Shown: positions 48,545-57,127 of the stretch, piece after piece
How the letters are laid out: each line of letters starts with the position of its first letter
Numbering within the stretch: the first letter of the stretch is position 1
Origin: Kallipyga gabonensis
GTDB lineage: Bacteria > Bacillota > Clostridia > Tissierellales > Peptoniphilaceae
Direction: 5' to 3'
Assembly (NCBI RefSeq): GCF_001286805.1
Contig: NZ_CXYV01000001.1
Location: 1 to 64,000, forward strand
Length of the DNA stretch: 64,000 nt
Notes under the pieces: generated by a model
What the model saw: the letters and a program-made list of their open reading frames with translations, nothing else
Databases searched by the model: none
What the model was told of the DNA's origin: nothing
Translations under genes and position numbers: made by a program

Positions 48545-49012
48545 TTATCCTTCCAGCTCACCCAGGAGGGAGACCATCTCCATGGCGGACATAGCGGCGT
48601 CGTAGCCCTTGTTCCCAGCCTTGGTCCCGGCTCTTTCAATGGCTTGTTCAATGTTCTCCGTGGTCACGACACCAAAAGCGACGGGGATTTCCGTCTGAAG
48701 TCCCACCTGGGCCACGCCCTTGGCGACTTCGTTGCAGACGTAGTCATAGTGGGAGGTCGCTCCCCGGATCACGGCGCCCAGGCAGATGACCGCATCGTAC
48801 TTCCCCGACTTAGCCATCTTCTTGGCCGCCAGGGGAATTTCAAAGGCTCCGGGCACCCAGGCCATATCGATATCTTCTTCATTCACGTCATGGCGCTGGA
48901 GGGCATCGACTGCCCCCGAAAGTAGCTTGGAGGTGATAAATTCATTAAAACGGGCAACCACAATACCGAACTTTTTTCCTTTGACGACATAGGATCCTTC
49001 ATACACTCTCAT
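48545..49012 (-). CDS. ribH: 6,7-dimethyl-8-ribityllumazine synthase
   Basis: A 155-residue riboflavin pathway enzyme joining the pyrimidinedione from RibD with dihydroxybutanone phosphate from RibBA. Motifs are [10 protein letters not shown] (substrate site), [33 protein letters not shown] with the catalytic His, and [19 protein letters not shown]. It forms pentamers or 60-mers in the cytoplasm. Fourth gene of the rib operon, 92 bp after ribBA. Confidence 0.97.
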   Translation of the reverse strand: MRVYEGSYVVKGKKFGIVVARFNEFITSKLLSGAVDALQRHDVNEEDIDMAWVPGAFEIPLAAKKMAKSGKYDAVICLGAVIRGATSHYDYVCNEVAKGVAQVGLQTEIPVAFGVVTTENIEQAIERAGTKAGNKGYDAAMSAMEMVSLLGELEG

Positions 49013-49104
49013 CTTTTTTCTCCTTGGCCCTCGGCCGGTTTATCATCTGACTCCATGGATCCCGGCCTGTCCGACCGGAGTCCTATTCTCTCCCATTACT
49101 GTCT

Positions 49105-50367
49105 CTATAAGTCCAGGATGTGTCCCATCCTGTCTCTTTTTGTCTCCAAATAGAACTTATCCGTCTCATTGGCATGGATTTGGATGGGGACCCGCTCCTC
49201 AATTTCCAGGCCATATTCCTCCAGCTGGTAGACCTTATCGGGGTTGTTGGTCATGAGGCGGAGGGTCTTGCAACCCAGGTCATGAAGGATCTGGGCCCCG
49301 ATGTAGTATTCACGGGCATCGGCCGGGAAGCCCAGGGCCAGGTTGGCATCATAGGTGTCCATCCCTTCATCCTGGAGGGCATAGGCCTTGAGCTTGTTGA
49401 GAAGGCCAATCCCCCGCCCTTCCTGGCGCATGTAAAGGACAACCCCACGGCCTTCCTTGCTGACCATTTCCATGGCGTGGGCCAGCTGGTCCCCGCAGTC
49501 ACACCGCATGGATCCGAAAGCATCCCCGGTCAGGCATTCGGAGTGGACCCGGCAGAGGACATCCTTCCCGTCTCCAATCTCCCCCTTAACCAGGGCGACG
49601 TGGTGTTCCCCGTTCAGGAGGTTCCGGTAGCCCAGGGCCCGGAAGTCCCCGTGCTTGGTGGGGAGGGTGGCGTCGGCGATGCATTCAACAAAGGATTCAT
49701 TCCGCTTCCGGTATTCCTGGATCTCCTTGATGGAGATGACCGTCAAGCCATGATCCTCAGCGAAATCCACCAGCTCCCGGGTCCGCATCATGGTCCCGTC
49801 TTCCCGCATGATCTCGCAGCAAAGGCCCACTTCCTTGAGACCGGCCATCCGCATGAGGTCGACCGTGGCTTCGGTGTGGCCATCCCGCTCCATGACTCCA
49901 TGGGGCTTGGAGAGGAGGGGGAACATATGGCCCGGTCGGCGGAAGTCCTGGGGCTTGGACTCGGGATCCGCTACCTTCCTGGCCGTATAGGCCCGCTCTT
50001 CCGCCGAGATCCCGGTCGTCGTATCCACATGATCAATGGAAACGGTGAAGGCCGTCTCATGGTTATCCGTGTTATCGGTCACCATCTGGGGAAGAAGGAG
50101 GCGGTTGACGTATTCCTTGGACATGGGCATGCAGATCAGGCCCTTGGCATAGGAAGCCATGAAGTTCATGTTTTCCGTGGTACAGGATTCGGCTGCACAG
50201 ACCAGGTCCCCCTCATTCTCCCGGTCGGGGTCATCGATGACCAGGATGATCTTCCCTTCCCGCAAATCGCACAAGGCCTCATCCACCTTGGTCAGGCTCT
50301 TCTTCACATCTTTAATCGGCTCCTCATCGAAGCGGTTCATGTCAACATCGACATGGTGTTCAAGCAT
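49105..50367 (-). CDS. ribBA: DHBP synthase / GTP cyclohydrolase II
   Basis: A 420-residue bifunctional enzyme. The N-terminal DHBP synthase makes dihydroxybutanone phosphate from ribulose-5-phosphate (DDPDRENEGDLVCAAE, RRPGHMFPL, GHTEATVDL). The C-terminal GTP cyclohydrolase II has the zinc ligands in HSECLTGDAFGSMRCDCG and the catalytic RQEGRGIGL. Both opening steps of riboflavin synthesis are thus in one chain. Third gene of the rib operon. Confidence 0.97.
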   Translation of the reverse strand: MLEHHVDVDMNRFDEEPIKDVKKSLTKVDEALCDLREGKIILVIDDPDRENEGDLVCAAESCTTENMNFMASYAKGLICMPMSKEYVNRLLLPQMVTDNTDNHETAFTVSIDHVDTTTGISAEERAYTARKVADPESKPQDFRRPGHMFPLLSKPHGVMERDGHTEATVDLMRMAGLKEVGLCCEIMREDGTMMRTRELVDFAEDHGLTVISIKEIQEYRKRNESFVECIADATLPTKHGDFRALGYRNLLNGEHHVALVKGEIGDGKDVLCRVHSECLTGDAFGSMRCDCGDQLAHAMEMVSKEGRGVVLYMRQEGRGIGLLNKLKAYALQDEGMDTYDANLALGFPADAREYYIGAQILHDLGCKTLRLMTNNPDKVYQLEEYGLEIEERVPIQIHANETDKFYLETKRDRMGHILDL

Positions 50368-50425
50368 TTCATTCCCTCTCTTTCACTCTTCTTTCAGCCT
50401 GGGTCCGGGGACCGGCCGCCTTTTC

Positions 50426-51082
50426 CTAAAATCCGTTCCGCAAAAGAAATTCCCGGGTCAGGCCTGATCCCCCCTCCCCGCCTCCTTCTCCTGCGACTTT
50501 TGATAAAAATTTATCCACATACTTGGCCACCATATCGCACTCCAGGTTAACCGGGGCCCCCTTCTTCTTGTATTGGAGGTTGGTTTCCTTAAGGCTATGA
50601 GGGATCAGGGAGACCTGGAAGCGGTCCGCCCCTACCGTGGCCACCGTCAAGGATATCCCATCAATGGCGATCGACCCTTTTTCTACAATATAGCGGAGGA
50701 TGTCCGGCGAGGTCCCAATGGTGACCCAAAGGGCATTGTCGTCTTCCTCCAGGGCCATAATTTTCCCCGTCCCGTCGATGTGTCCGGAGACCATGTGGCC
50801 TCCAAAGCGTCCGTTGGCTACCATGGCCCGCTCCAAGTTAACCGGAGATCCCACCTTGAGGCTTTGGAAGGCTGTTCGGTTGAGGGTCTCATGCATGACA
50901 TCGGCCCGGAAGGAGCTGGGTGAAAAGCCGGTGACGGTCAGGCAGATCCCGTTGGTAGCGATGGAATCTCCCACTTGAACGTCCTCCAGGACCTTTTTGG
51001 CAGCGATCTCCAGCTCCGCCGAAGCCCGGCCCCGGCGGATGGCCTTAATTCGGCCGATTTCTTCGATTATTCCGGTGAACAT
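50426..51082 (-). CDS. ribE: Riboflavin synthase alpha chain
   Basis: A 218-residue trimeric enzyme dismuting two lumazines to riboflavin. Two similar lumazine-binding halves are visible, each with its own copy of the motif: FTGIIEEIG and INGICLTV-type (TNGICLTV) in the first, GHIDGTGKI and IDGISLTV in the second. The start overlaps the ribD end by 16 bp. Second gene of the rib operon. Confidence 0.96.
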   Translation of the reverse strand: MFTGIIEEIGRIKAIRRGRASAELEIAAKKVLEDVQVGDSIATNGICLTVTGFSPSSFRADVMHETLNRTAFQSLKVGSPVNLERAMVANGRFGGHMVSGHIDGTGKIMALEEDDNALWVTIGTSPDILRYIVEKGSIAIDGISLTVATVGADRFQVSLIPHSLKETNLQYKKKGAPVNLECDMVAKYVDKFLSKVAGEGGGEGGSGLTREFLLRNGF

Positions 51083-52176
51083 GACAACCTGCTTTCTATG
51101 ACCAGGTCCGGTCCCATTCTTTGAACTTCATGGAATTCCAAAGGAAGGGCTTGGGCGATTTTCTCCAGGCCCAGGCCCCCGACCGGGGTCTTGGCCTCCC
51201 TCCCTCCCAGGAGCTTGGGAGCAACAATGGTGTAGACCTTTTGGACAAGGGCGGGTTTATCCAGGAAGGAGGCATGGACCTCCGACCCTCCCTCCACCAG
51301 GAGGGAGTCGATTCTCTCTTTCCCCAAACGGTCCAGAAGGTCTGCCAGGGGGATCCGGCCCTCCTCTTCGGGGAAGGTCAGGACCTGGGCCCCTGCTTTC
51401 TCCAGGGCTTCCTTCTTATCCGAAGAAGCCCCTTCCAGACAGGCCAGGATGGTGGGGACCTCTTTGGCTGTCTCCACCAATCGGGACTCCATGGGGATTT
51501 GGAGGTCCGAATCCAGGATGACCCGGACCGGGTTCCTCCCTCCTTCCAGGCGGCAGGTCAGGAGGGGGGCATCGACCAGAACCGTCCCAATGCCCACCAA
51601 AATCCCCCGGTAGCGGTGGCGGAGGCCATGGACCCAGCGGTTGGCCTCCATGGAGGAAATCCCCCGGGAGTCCCCCGTCCGGCTGGCAATCTTCCCGTCC
51701 AGGGTCATGGCGTATTTCAAAGCGACATAGGGGCGCCCGCTTTGGATGTAGTGGAAGAAGATCTCGTTAAGTCCGTCGCAGTCCTCCTTGAGGAAGCCTC
51801 GATGGACCTCCACCCCGGCTTCTTCCAGGATCCGGAAACCCTTGCCGGCCACCTTGGGGTTGGGGTCATCCGACCCGCAGACCAGGCGGGCAATCCCGGC
51901 TTCCATGAGGGCTTCCGTGCAAGGAGGCTGGCTTCCCGTATGGCAACAGGGCTCCAGGGTGACATAGATGGTCGCCCCCCGGGGGTCCTCCCCCCTCTCC
52001 CGACAGTCCTTGAGGGCCTCCCTTTCCGCATGGAGGTCCCCATGGCGGCGGTGGTAGCCCTCGCCAATCACCCGGCCCTCCTTGACCAGGACGGCCCCCA
52101 CCAAGGGGTTAGGCGAGACCCAGCCCACTCCCTTTTTGGCCAATTCGATGGCCCGCTTCATGTACTTTTCTTCCAA
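51067..52176 (-). CDS. ribD: Bifunctional deaminase-reductase RibD
   Basis: A 369-residue enzyme for the second and third steps of riboflavin synthesis. The N-terminal deaminase has HAEREAL and EPCCHTGSQPPCTEAL (zinc ligands). The C-terminal reductase has KYAMTLDGKIAS and LLVEGGSEVHASF. I start it at TTG 52176 (reading EEKYMKRAIELA), which has AAAGGAGG four bases upstream. The frame continues 25 codons further, but those lie in the riboswitch terminator. First gene of the operon, under the FMN riboswitch. Confidence 0.96.
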   Translation of the reverse strand: MEEKYMKRAIELAKKGVGWVSPNPLVGAVLVKEGRVIGEGYHRRHGDLHAEREALKDCRERGEDPRGATIYVTLEPCCHTGSQPPCTEALMEAGIARLVCGSDDPNPKVAGKGFRILEEAGVEVHRGFLKEDCDGLNEIFFHYIQSGRPYVALKYAMTLDGKIASRTGDSRGISSMEANRWVHGLRHRYRGILVGIGTVLVDAPLLTCRLEGGRNPVRVILDSDLQIPMESRLVETAKEVPTILACLEGASSDKKEALEKAGAQVLTFPEEEGRIPLADLLDRLGKERIDSLLVEGGSEVHASFLDKPALVQKVYTIVAPKLLGGREAKTPVGGLGLEKIAQALPLEFHEVQRMGPDLVIESRLSCSPE

Positions 52177-52192
52177 GGGTCCTCCTTTCCAT

Positions 52193-52222
52193 AAAAAACG
52201 CCCGAGAATCCTCTCGGGCGTC
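52193..52222 (-). terminator. FMN-riboswitch expression-platform terminator
   Basis: On the minus strand ACGCCCGAGAG-GATT-CTCGGGCGT is followed by TTTTTT, directly before the ribD ribosome site. FMN binding should favour this stem and stop transcription ahead of ribD. Confidence 0.85.
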
Positions 52223-52311
52223 AACGTTGCCTTTTGCATGGCGAGGCTCATGCCTCTCTATGGGGCCCCATAAAAAAACGGAATCCGAAGATTCCAGAGC
52301 AGGGGGCATCC

Positions 52312-52421
52312 CCATCTTCTTCCATCCAGACTGTACTGTCGGCTTCGGAATTTCACCGAATCGGCCTCTCGGCTCGCGGGCTCTACCGCCGGTGGGGACT
52401 TCCACCCCGCCCTGAAGAATA
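52312..52421 (-). promoter_or_regulatory. FMN riboswitch (RFN element)
   Basis: On the minus strand the RFN core is intact: TCTTCAGGGCGGGGTG, CCACCGGCGGTA, CCCGCGAGCC, GGTGAAATTCC, AGCCGACAGT and CTGGATGGAAGAAG in order. It senses FMN for the ribD-ribE-ribBA-ribH operon. About 90 nt with further hairpin-forming sequence separate aptamer and terminator. Confidence 0.95.
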
Positions 52422-52440
52422 TTGGATTTGTACCATGTAT

Positions 52441-52469
52441 AGTCTAGTCTTTTCCTCAGGCATTGTCAA
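52441..52469 (-). promoter_or_regulatory. rib operon promoter
   Basis: On the minus strand a perfect TTGACA (52469-52464), a 17-bp spacer and TAGACT (52446-52441), about 20 bp before the RFN element. Confidence 0.7.
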
Positions 52470-52490
52470 TGTTTGTTGAGATGGTGGTCG

Positions 52491-52895
52491 TCGTGGTGGT
52501 TGGCCGTATTTTGACCAACCAACACGATGTTTTGCGGGAGATTTGTGGGAAGAGTAGTGTTGATTGGCCGTTTTTGGGCAAGTCAACACTATATTTTGGG
52601 GAGATTTTGGAGGAAGATTAGTGTTGGTTGAACGTTTTTTGGCAAATCAACACTATATTTTGGGGGAGATTTGAGGGAAGAATAGTGGTGGTCGGGTGTT
52701 TTTGGGCAAATCAACACTATCTTTTGTGCAAGATTTGGGGGAAGAATAGTGGTAGTTGGCCGTTTTTTAGCAAATCAACACTATGTTTTTGAGGAAAGAA
52801 TAGTGGTGGTTAGCCGTTTATTAGCAAATCAACACTATTACCTATCTAAAATATCTAGTGGTAGTTTGTCCATTTTGGGAGAACCAACACGAACA
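52491..52895. repeat. Seven palindromic tandem repeats (array 2)
   Basis: Left half-sites (TCGTGGTGGTT, TAGTGTTGATT, TAGTGTTGGTT and TAGTGGTGGTC-like) start at 52491, 52555, 52619, 52683, 52748, 52801 and 52856, giving steps of 64, 64, 64, 65, 53 and 55 bp. Right half-sites are mostly AAATCAACACTA. Loops carry GGCCGTTTTTxGGCAAA and linkers GGGAGATTTGxGGGAAGA. Same half-sites and orientation as array 1, with different loops and linkers. It fills the gap between the rib promoter and the GIY-YIG gene. Confidence 0.9.
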
Positions 52896-52954
52896 ACAAG
52901 ACAAAATAATCGTATTGATCTATTTATTGTCCTTGTTATATTTTTGTATGGTGC

Positions 52955-53836
52955 TCATTCTTCCATTTCCAGTTGTTTAAGCGTCCTACCATCCTCTGTT
53001 TTCCAGACAACATTTCCGCTCAATGACGCCCCCCTGACAAAACCTGCCGCAGCAGATGGAGAGGTAAAAAGCAGATCTTTGGTAAGCTCGCCTTCATCAG
53101 TAATAGCAGAGGCGTATTTGGCACGATTTCTAACGGCATTATCTGGAGCACTTTTCGTCAAGGACAACGAAATATGACTGCCTGCAATGACCACAAAGCC
53201 TTCCGATGTCCGCTTGCCAGTCGCTTTAACTCTTTTGTTATTAAAATAGAGAAGTGGATTATCTTCTGTGATGGTTCCTGCTATCGACTCTTCCACTTTC
53301 TTTTTTACAATCAAAGGTTCAAACACCTTATAGCCAAGAGCACCAATAATAAGCCGCGCATAAGAGATGAATTCTTCCATCTCGCTTTCTTTTTCCTCAG
53401 TGATGTTTCCTTGTGCTGGATCATTGCCATTCATCACCTGATAACGACCGGCTTCTATTGCCATATTACGGAAGCGATTTTCAAGATAGCTGATTTCTGT
53501 TTGGCCGAATGAATTGTCTCTCGTAGTGAGAGCAACTGCCTCATTCCACCAGTCCTTTTCAATATTACGTTTGTGTTCTTCCCAACGATTTAAGATGCCT
53601 AGACCATTTTTTCGCACGGCTGCTTGGCCGATGTATACAACAGGCTCATCAGTCTTTGCGTCTGCACCGAAGAGTAAGTAAACTCCAGTCTGCCTTAAGG
53701 CATCGATGCCACGAGCTTTATCTAGCATTGTACGTGGTATTTTATAGGCAACACCAGTCCAATTGGCCAAAGAACACTTGATGCGACCATTCGGATCACC
53801 ATCCATAAGGAATAAGTTAATTGATTTTCCCGACAT
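52955..53836 (-). CDS. GIY-YIG nuclease-like protein with DUF4357
   Basis: A 293-residue protein. The GIY-YIG fold begins with TGVYLLFG (about 50) and PVVYIGQA (about 66), followed by WNEAVAL and an Asn/Glu segment (SYLENRF). The C-terminal DUF4357 shows FTSPSAAAGFVRG and WKTEDGRTLKQLE. Such proteins often sit beside restriction-modification or other defence genes. The DNA target is unknown. ATG 53836 follows GAGGGG. Composition is lower in GC than the rib genes, which suggests acquisition. It lies directly downstream of repeat array 2. Confidence 0.85.
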   Translation of the reverse strand: MSGKSINLFLMDGDPNGRIKCSLANWTGVAYKIPRTMLDKARGIDALRQTGVYLLFGADAKTDEPVVYIGQAAVRKNGLGILNRWEEHKRNIEKDWWNEAVALTTRDNSFGQTEISYLENRFRNMAIEAGRYQVMNGNDPAQGNITEEKESEMEEFISYARLIIGALGYKVFEPLIVKKKVEESIAGTITEDNPLLYFNNKRVKATGKRTSEGFVVIAGSHISLSLTKSAPDNAVRNRAKYASAITDEGELTKDLLFTSPSAAAGFVRGASLSGNVVWKTEDGRTLKQLEMEE

Positions 53837-54063
53837 CATAACCCCTCAAAAACTTCTCTGTTACCAACTTCAATAAAATATCTTCTCGAATTTTCTCAAA
53901 TATCTAAGCTATTCTACCATACCGTCCTCCAGCTCATTGAGGCTAGCGATAAGGTTTTAATAAGGAGCTTCTTTCTGTCAAGAGTAGGGCTAGCATCAAT
54001 AGTGTACAATTTTCTAAACCTGGGTAGGTATAGCAAGAATCACAAATAAGAAAGGATGATTGA

Positions 54064-54645
54064 ATGAAGAAATTAATTGTATTGTTCGCCCTGGCCCTAG
54101 GATTGGTAGGCTGCCAGAAGCCAGCTGATACTCCCAACCCAACGGAATCGAGTACCCAGGCAGAAAGTCAGATAGAAAGCCAGATGGAAAACCAGGCAGA
54201 AAGCCAGACAGATGATGATATGATCAGCTTAGCCGATGCCGTAAAGATATTTACAGACAAGTACCCCGGCGCAAGCATCGCGGAAATCAGCTTTGAAAGA
54301 GAAACGAAAAGCGCCCAATATGAAATTGAAGGCTTTGATGAGACCCATGAATATAATATAAAAATTTCCGCCAAGGACGGATCGATGATCAAGGAAGAGG
54401 CTGAAAAAGACCGAACTTCAAAAAATAAGGCGATTGATTTATCTTTACTATCAAAAGTCGACGAGCTCGTTGAAAATGCTCTTCTAGACGCAGGCCAAGA
54501 GTATTCCTTGGATTCCTATTCGGTTGATTTTGAGGAAAGCGGATCCTACAATCAATTGGATATCGAGGTGAAAACCAAGGACGGTAAGGACATCGAATAT
54601 GAATACAATCTGGAAACTGGTGAATTAGTAAAAAAAGATAGCTAA
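54064..54645 (+). CDS. PepSY-domain lipoprotein
   Basis: A 193-residue lipoprotein. The signal peptide ends in the lipobox LVGC (Cys17). A Ser/Gln/Glu-rich spacer (about 20-55, repeated AESQ and MENQ units) leads to two PepSY-like domains (about 57-115 and 125-192) with YEIEGFDETHEYNIKI and YNLETGELVKK. PepSY domains are thought to inhibit proteases or act as small envelope modules. AAAGGATGATTGA precedes the ATG. Monocistronic with a terminator. Confidence 0.85.
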   Translation: MKKLIVLFALALGLVGCQKPADTPNPTESSTQAESQIESQMENQAESQTDDDMISLADAVKIFTDKYPGASIAEISFERETKSAQYEIEGFDETHEYNIKISAKDGSMIKEEAEKDRTSKNKAIDLSLLSKVDELVENALLDAGQEYSLDSYSVDFEESGSYNQLDIEVKTKDGKDIEYEYNLETGELVKKDS

Positions 54646-54646
54646 A

Positions 54647-54679
54647 AATTTTCCCCCAGAAATGGGGAAAGTTTTTTTT
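54647..54679 (+). terminator. Terminator of the PepSY lipoprotein gene
   Basis: TTTTCCCCC and GGGGAAA with loop AGAAAT, followed by GTTTTTTTT, six bases after the stop codon. Confidence 0.85.
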
Positions 54680-54712
54680 GCAAATATTGAAATACGGATT
54701 CAATAATAGATC

Positions 54713-54748
54713 CCTTATTTCAAGTTATTAACTTAACTTGAAATAAGG
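54713..54748 (-). terminator. Hairpin over the mcrC stop codon
   Basis: CCTTATTTCAAGTT and AACTTGAAATAAGG are a perfect 14-bp inverted repeat around ATTAACTT. The mcrC stop is inside it. No strong T run follows on the minus strand, so it may stabilise the 3' end and not terminate. Confidence 0.45.
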
Positions 54749-55794
54749 AAGTCCTTCACGATTTGATCCAGCTGTCCAGCAATCTCCCGGAAATCCACAT
54801 TCAAGTCCAGGGTTTTTGCTCCGATCACGTTTCCACCAATATTGAATAGGTAATCCGGCGTGAGGGCCTCGTCCGTCTTGGCATAGAGAATGAGACCCGC
54901 CACATTCCCGGTCCTCTCCTTGTCCTGGTTCCTCACATAGGCAAACATTTGATAGAGATGATCCGAATGAAGACTTGGCTTATCGTACCGGGCTCCCATA
55001 GTCTCGCTGTAGTACTTGGCCTCGATAATGAGGACCCTTTCTCCCATCCGGAGGAAGACGTCCGTCTGCATACGAGGCAAGAAGCGGACCATGGAGGGGG
55101 CCTCTCCACCGGAAAGGTCCCACTTCACTTCTCCCGCCTTGACTTCGGTTAAGTAGGCATGGTGACGGCGGTAGTATTCCAGGATAAAGCGCTCATAGAG
55201 TTTGGCCATATGGTCATCGGAGAAGGACATGAGGCGGTAGTCCCCCTTGTCCGTGGTCCGGACCATCCCATCCAGAACGAAGTAGCAAATATTGATGAGG
55301 AGCTCATAGCTTCCATTATTGCGAAGGTATTGGAGCTTGGACCAGGCGATTTCCGACGGGTTCACCAAATCAACCCGGTCAAAGAAAACAAGGATTTTCC
55401 TGAGTGCCCGCTTCCTCTCTACATCAACCCCCTCATCCCTGACCAGGTAATGGAGGGTGGTCTTCAGGATCTGGTTATAGAGGTTGTTTTCCGACAGCTC
55501 ATCAAATTCGCAGGCCAGATCCTGCTTCCTCTGGATCCGGTTCCGGATGGTCCCGGCTACATCCAGTTTCCCCCGCATGACCATAAGGCTCTCCTCTTTG
55601 CTGGTGTACTCCCGGTAGAGCCCCTGCTTAACCAACTGTGCCAGACCTTTGGAAAGGATGGCTGTCAGGAGGTCCTGGGCATGGTCAAAGGGTTCGGAGG
55701 CCAGGTCCTCGTAATTGGAATTTCTTAGGACCTCGAAGGCATAGGACAGCATATAGTAAATATTTTTGATGAAGATGGTCTTATCCTTAGTCAT
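54733..55794 (-). CDS. mcrC: McrC-family restriction protein, orphan
   Basis: A 353-residue McrC, the nuclease partner of the McrB GTPase in modified-cytosine-specific restriction. The PD-(D/E)XK core is QTDVFLRMGERVLIIEAKYY split over residues 245-265 (D, E and K visible), and ENNLYNQILKTTL is a typical mid-protein motif. McrB should lie directly upstream. Instead the sequence changes at about 55795 into the tail of a serine recombinase on the other strand, so the system cannot work as McrBC. The start has no clear ribosome site, consistent with loss of a coupled upstream gene. Confidence 0.85.
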   Translation of the reverse strand: MTKDKTIFIKNIYYMLSYAFEVLRNSNYEDLASEPFDHAQDLLTAILSKGLAQLVKQGLYREYTSKEESLMVMRGKLDVAGTIRNRIQRKQDLACEFDELSENNLYNQILKTTLHYLVRDEGVDVERKRALRKILVFFDRVDLVNPSEIAWSKLQYLRNNGSYELLINICYFVLDGMVRTTDKGDYRLMSFSDDHMAKLYERFILEYYRRHHAYLTEVKAGEVKWDLSGGEAPSMVRFLPRMQTDVFLRMGERVLIIEAKYYSETMGARYDKPSLHSDHLYQMFAYVRNQDKERTGNVAGLILYAKTDEALTPDYLFNIGGNVIGAKTLDLNVDFREIAGQLDQIVKDFLISS

Positions 55795-55798
55795 CAAA

Positions 55799-56512
55799 TA
55801 CACCACTCATGGTAATCATGAAGCGATTATCGAGCCGGAGACTTGGGACTTTGTGCGAACCCTACTTGAACATGATTATCGGAAATCAAAAAACAACGTC
55901 ACTATCTTCTCAGGGAAGATAAAATGTGAAGACTGTGGAGATTGGTACGGCTCGAAAGTCTGGCACTCCATCAGCAAGTACAAACGGACCATCTGGCAGT
56001 GCAACAGCAAGTTTAAAGAGAAATGCCAAACTCCACACTTTACAGAGGATGAAATAAAGGATGCTTTTATGAAGGCCGTGGGCATTCTGGTTAAAGACCG
56101 TGAGCAGATAAGGGCATACTTTCAGGCTATTGAGGACATCGCATATAGTACTAGCGATCTGGAAACTAAACGAGATAAGCTCTATGCAGAGATAGAATCC
56201 ATATCAAATCTCATGGAACAGGCCATTCAAAATAACGCCAGGACGGTCTTAGACCAGGAAAAGTATAATCAGAAATTTGATGAAATGACTGAGCGTTTTA
56301 ACAGTGTGAAAAAAACGTACGATGCCGTCAATGAGAAGATCGAAGACAAGAAAACCCGGAACATACAGGCCGGGCGATTCATAAAAACTCTACTGTCCGA
56401 AGATGAGATGGCAACTTTCAGCCCGCTTCTCTGGCAAAGTTTGCTTGATTATGCCACTGTTTCAAGAGATGGAACGCTGACCTTTATATTCAGAAACGGG
56501 ATGGAGATTTAG
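55799..56512 (+). pseudogene. Serine recombinase, C-terminal fragment
   Basis: About 235 codons match the C-terminal part of large serine recombinases: NHEAIIEPETWDFVR opens the recombinase domain, CEDCGDWYGSK with two later Cys forms the zinc ribbon, and a coiled coil (about 120-210) follows. The N-terminal resolvase domain with the catalytic Ser is missing. Family similarity starts within a few bases of the mcrC start codon on the opposite strand, marking a deletion or insertion junction. Confidence 0.85.
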
Positions 56513-56627
56513 GACGTTTTTCTCGGAACTTTATGATGAATAATTAAGGAACTAATATTTTGAGAACTGTTTTCAAAATTCATCAATCCTTTTTAGATTT
56601 TTACACTATTAAACTGGGATTTGATAA

Positions 56628-56951
56628 TTACATTTCAATGTAGTATTTGAAATATTTCTCTTGGAATTTGACAGCATCTTCAATCTCTTCCAATGTAAAC
56701 CTTATTCCAATTGGAGCAACAACCCATTTTTCTTCAACATCATCTTCCCTTTTGATAACAGCAATTAATTCTCCCTCGTATTCATCCACTGCTTTATCAA
56801 CCCCAAGTATATATACGTCTTGTTCTTCTCCATCGGGAGCAATTACTCCTTCAACATAACCATAATTGATTTGATAAATATGTTCCGGATAATCAGGGTG
56901 AGAACTCCCAAGTGGACGATCCACTTTAACTTTTACAATCTTACCAATCAT
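56628..56951 (-). CDS. Short inorganic pyrophosphatase-like protein
   Basis: A 107-residue protein resembling the core of family I soluble pyrophosphatases: NYGYVEGVIAPDGEEQDVYILGVD contains the Tyr-Gly-Tyr and the DxxxxD metal site in reduced form across residues 29-52. It is much shorter than the usual 160-200 residues, and some catalytic acids may be absent, so activity is doubtful. AT-rich codons suggest acquisition. AGAGAGG precedes the ATG. No operon partner. Confidence 0.7.
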   Translation of the reverse strand: MIGKIVKVKVDRPLGSSHPDYPEHIYQINYGYVEGVIAPDGEEQDVYILGVDKAVDEYEGELIAVIKREDDVEEKWVVAPIGIRFTLEEIEDAVKFQEKYFKYYIEM

Positions 56952-57020
56952 ATTTTTACCTCTCTAAATTCTAACTTATCTGAGCCTTGTCAATAACTGT
57001 ATTTCAGTTAGAGACTTGTT

Positions 57021-57077
57021 GCACACCCTTAAAAACTTTTGAACACCCCTAAGCAGCTGCTCTTTTGCAATCGTTAA
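57021..57077 (-). repeat. Direct repeat copy A beside the GNAT gene
   Basis: About 57 bp, roughly 80% identical to 57665-57721 (shared TTTTGAACACCC, CTAAGCA and GCTCTTTTG). On the minus strand it can be read as LNDCKRAAA followed by TAG; copy B reads FNDFKRAVA and TAG. Probably the end of one duplicated coding segment. The pair flanks the GNAT gene. Confidence 0.6.
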
Positions 57078-57127
57078 GACGATTTTTCAATCTGTTTCAT
57101 AATTTGACACCATTAAACCGGAGATTA

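Noticed and set aside
49120-50550. 476-codon plus-strand frame opposite ribBA and ribE
   Set aside because: Antisense shadow of two well-supported rib genes; the product is rich in Gly, His and Asp without a domain.
51121-52194. 357-codon plus-strand frame opposite ribD
   Set aside because: Antisense shadow produced by GC-biased third positions of ribD.
52109-52405. 98-codon minus-strand frame across the FMN riboswitch
   Set aside because: Overlaps the aptamer and its terminator, which explain the sequence; start codon lies inside the RFN core.
52491-52895. Row of rho-independent terminators
   Set aside because: Stems are AT-rich, loops are long and conserved, and T runs follow inconsistently; seven in a row would be without precedent as terminators.
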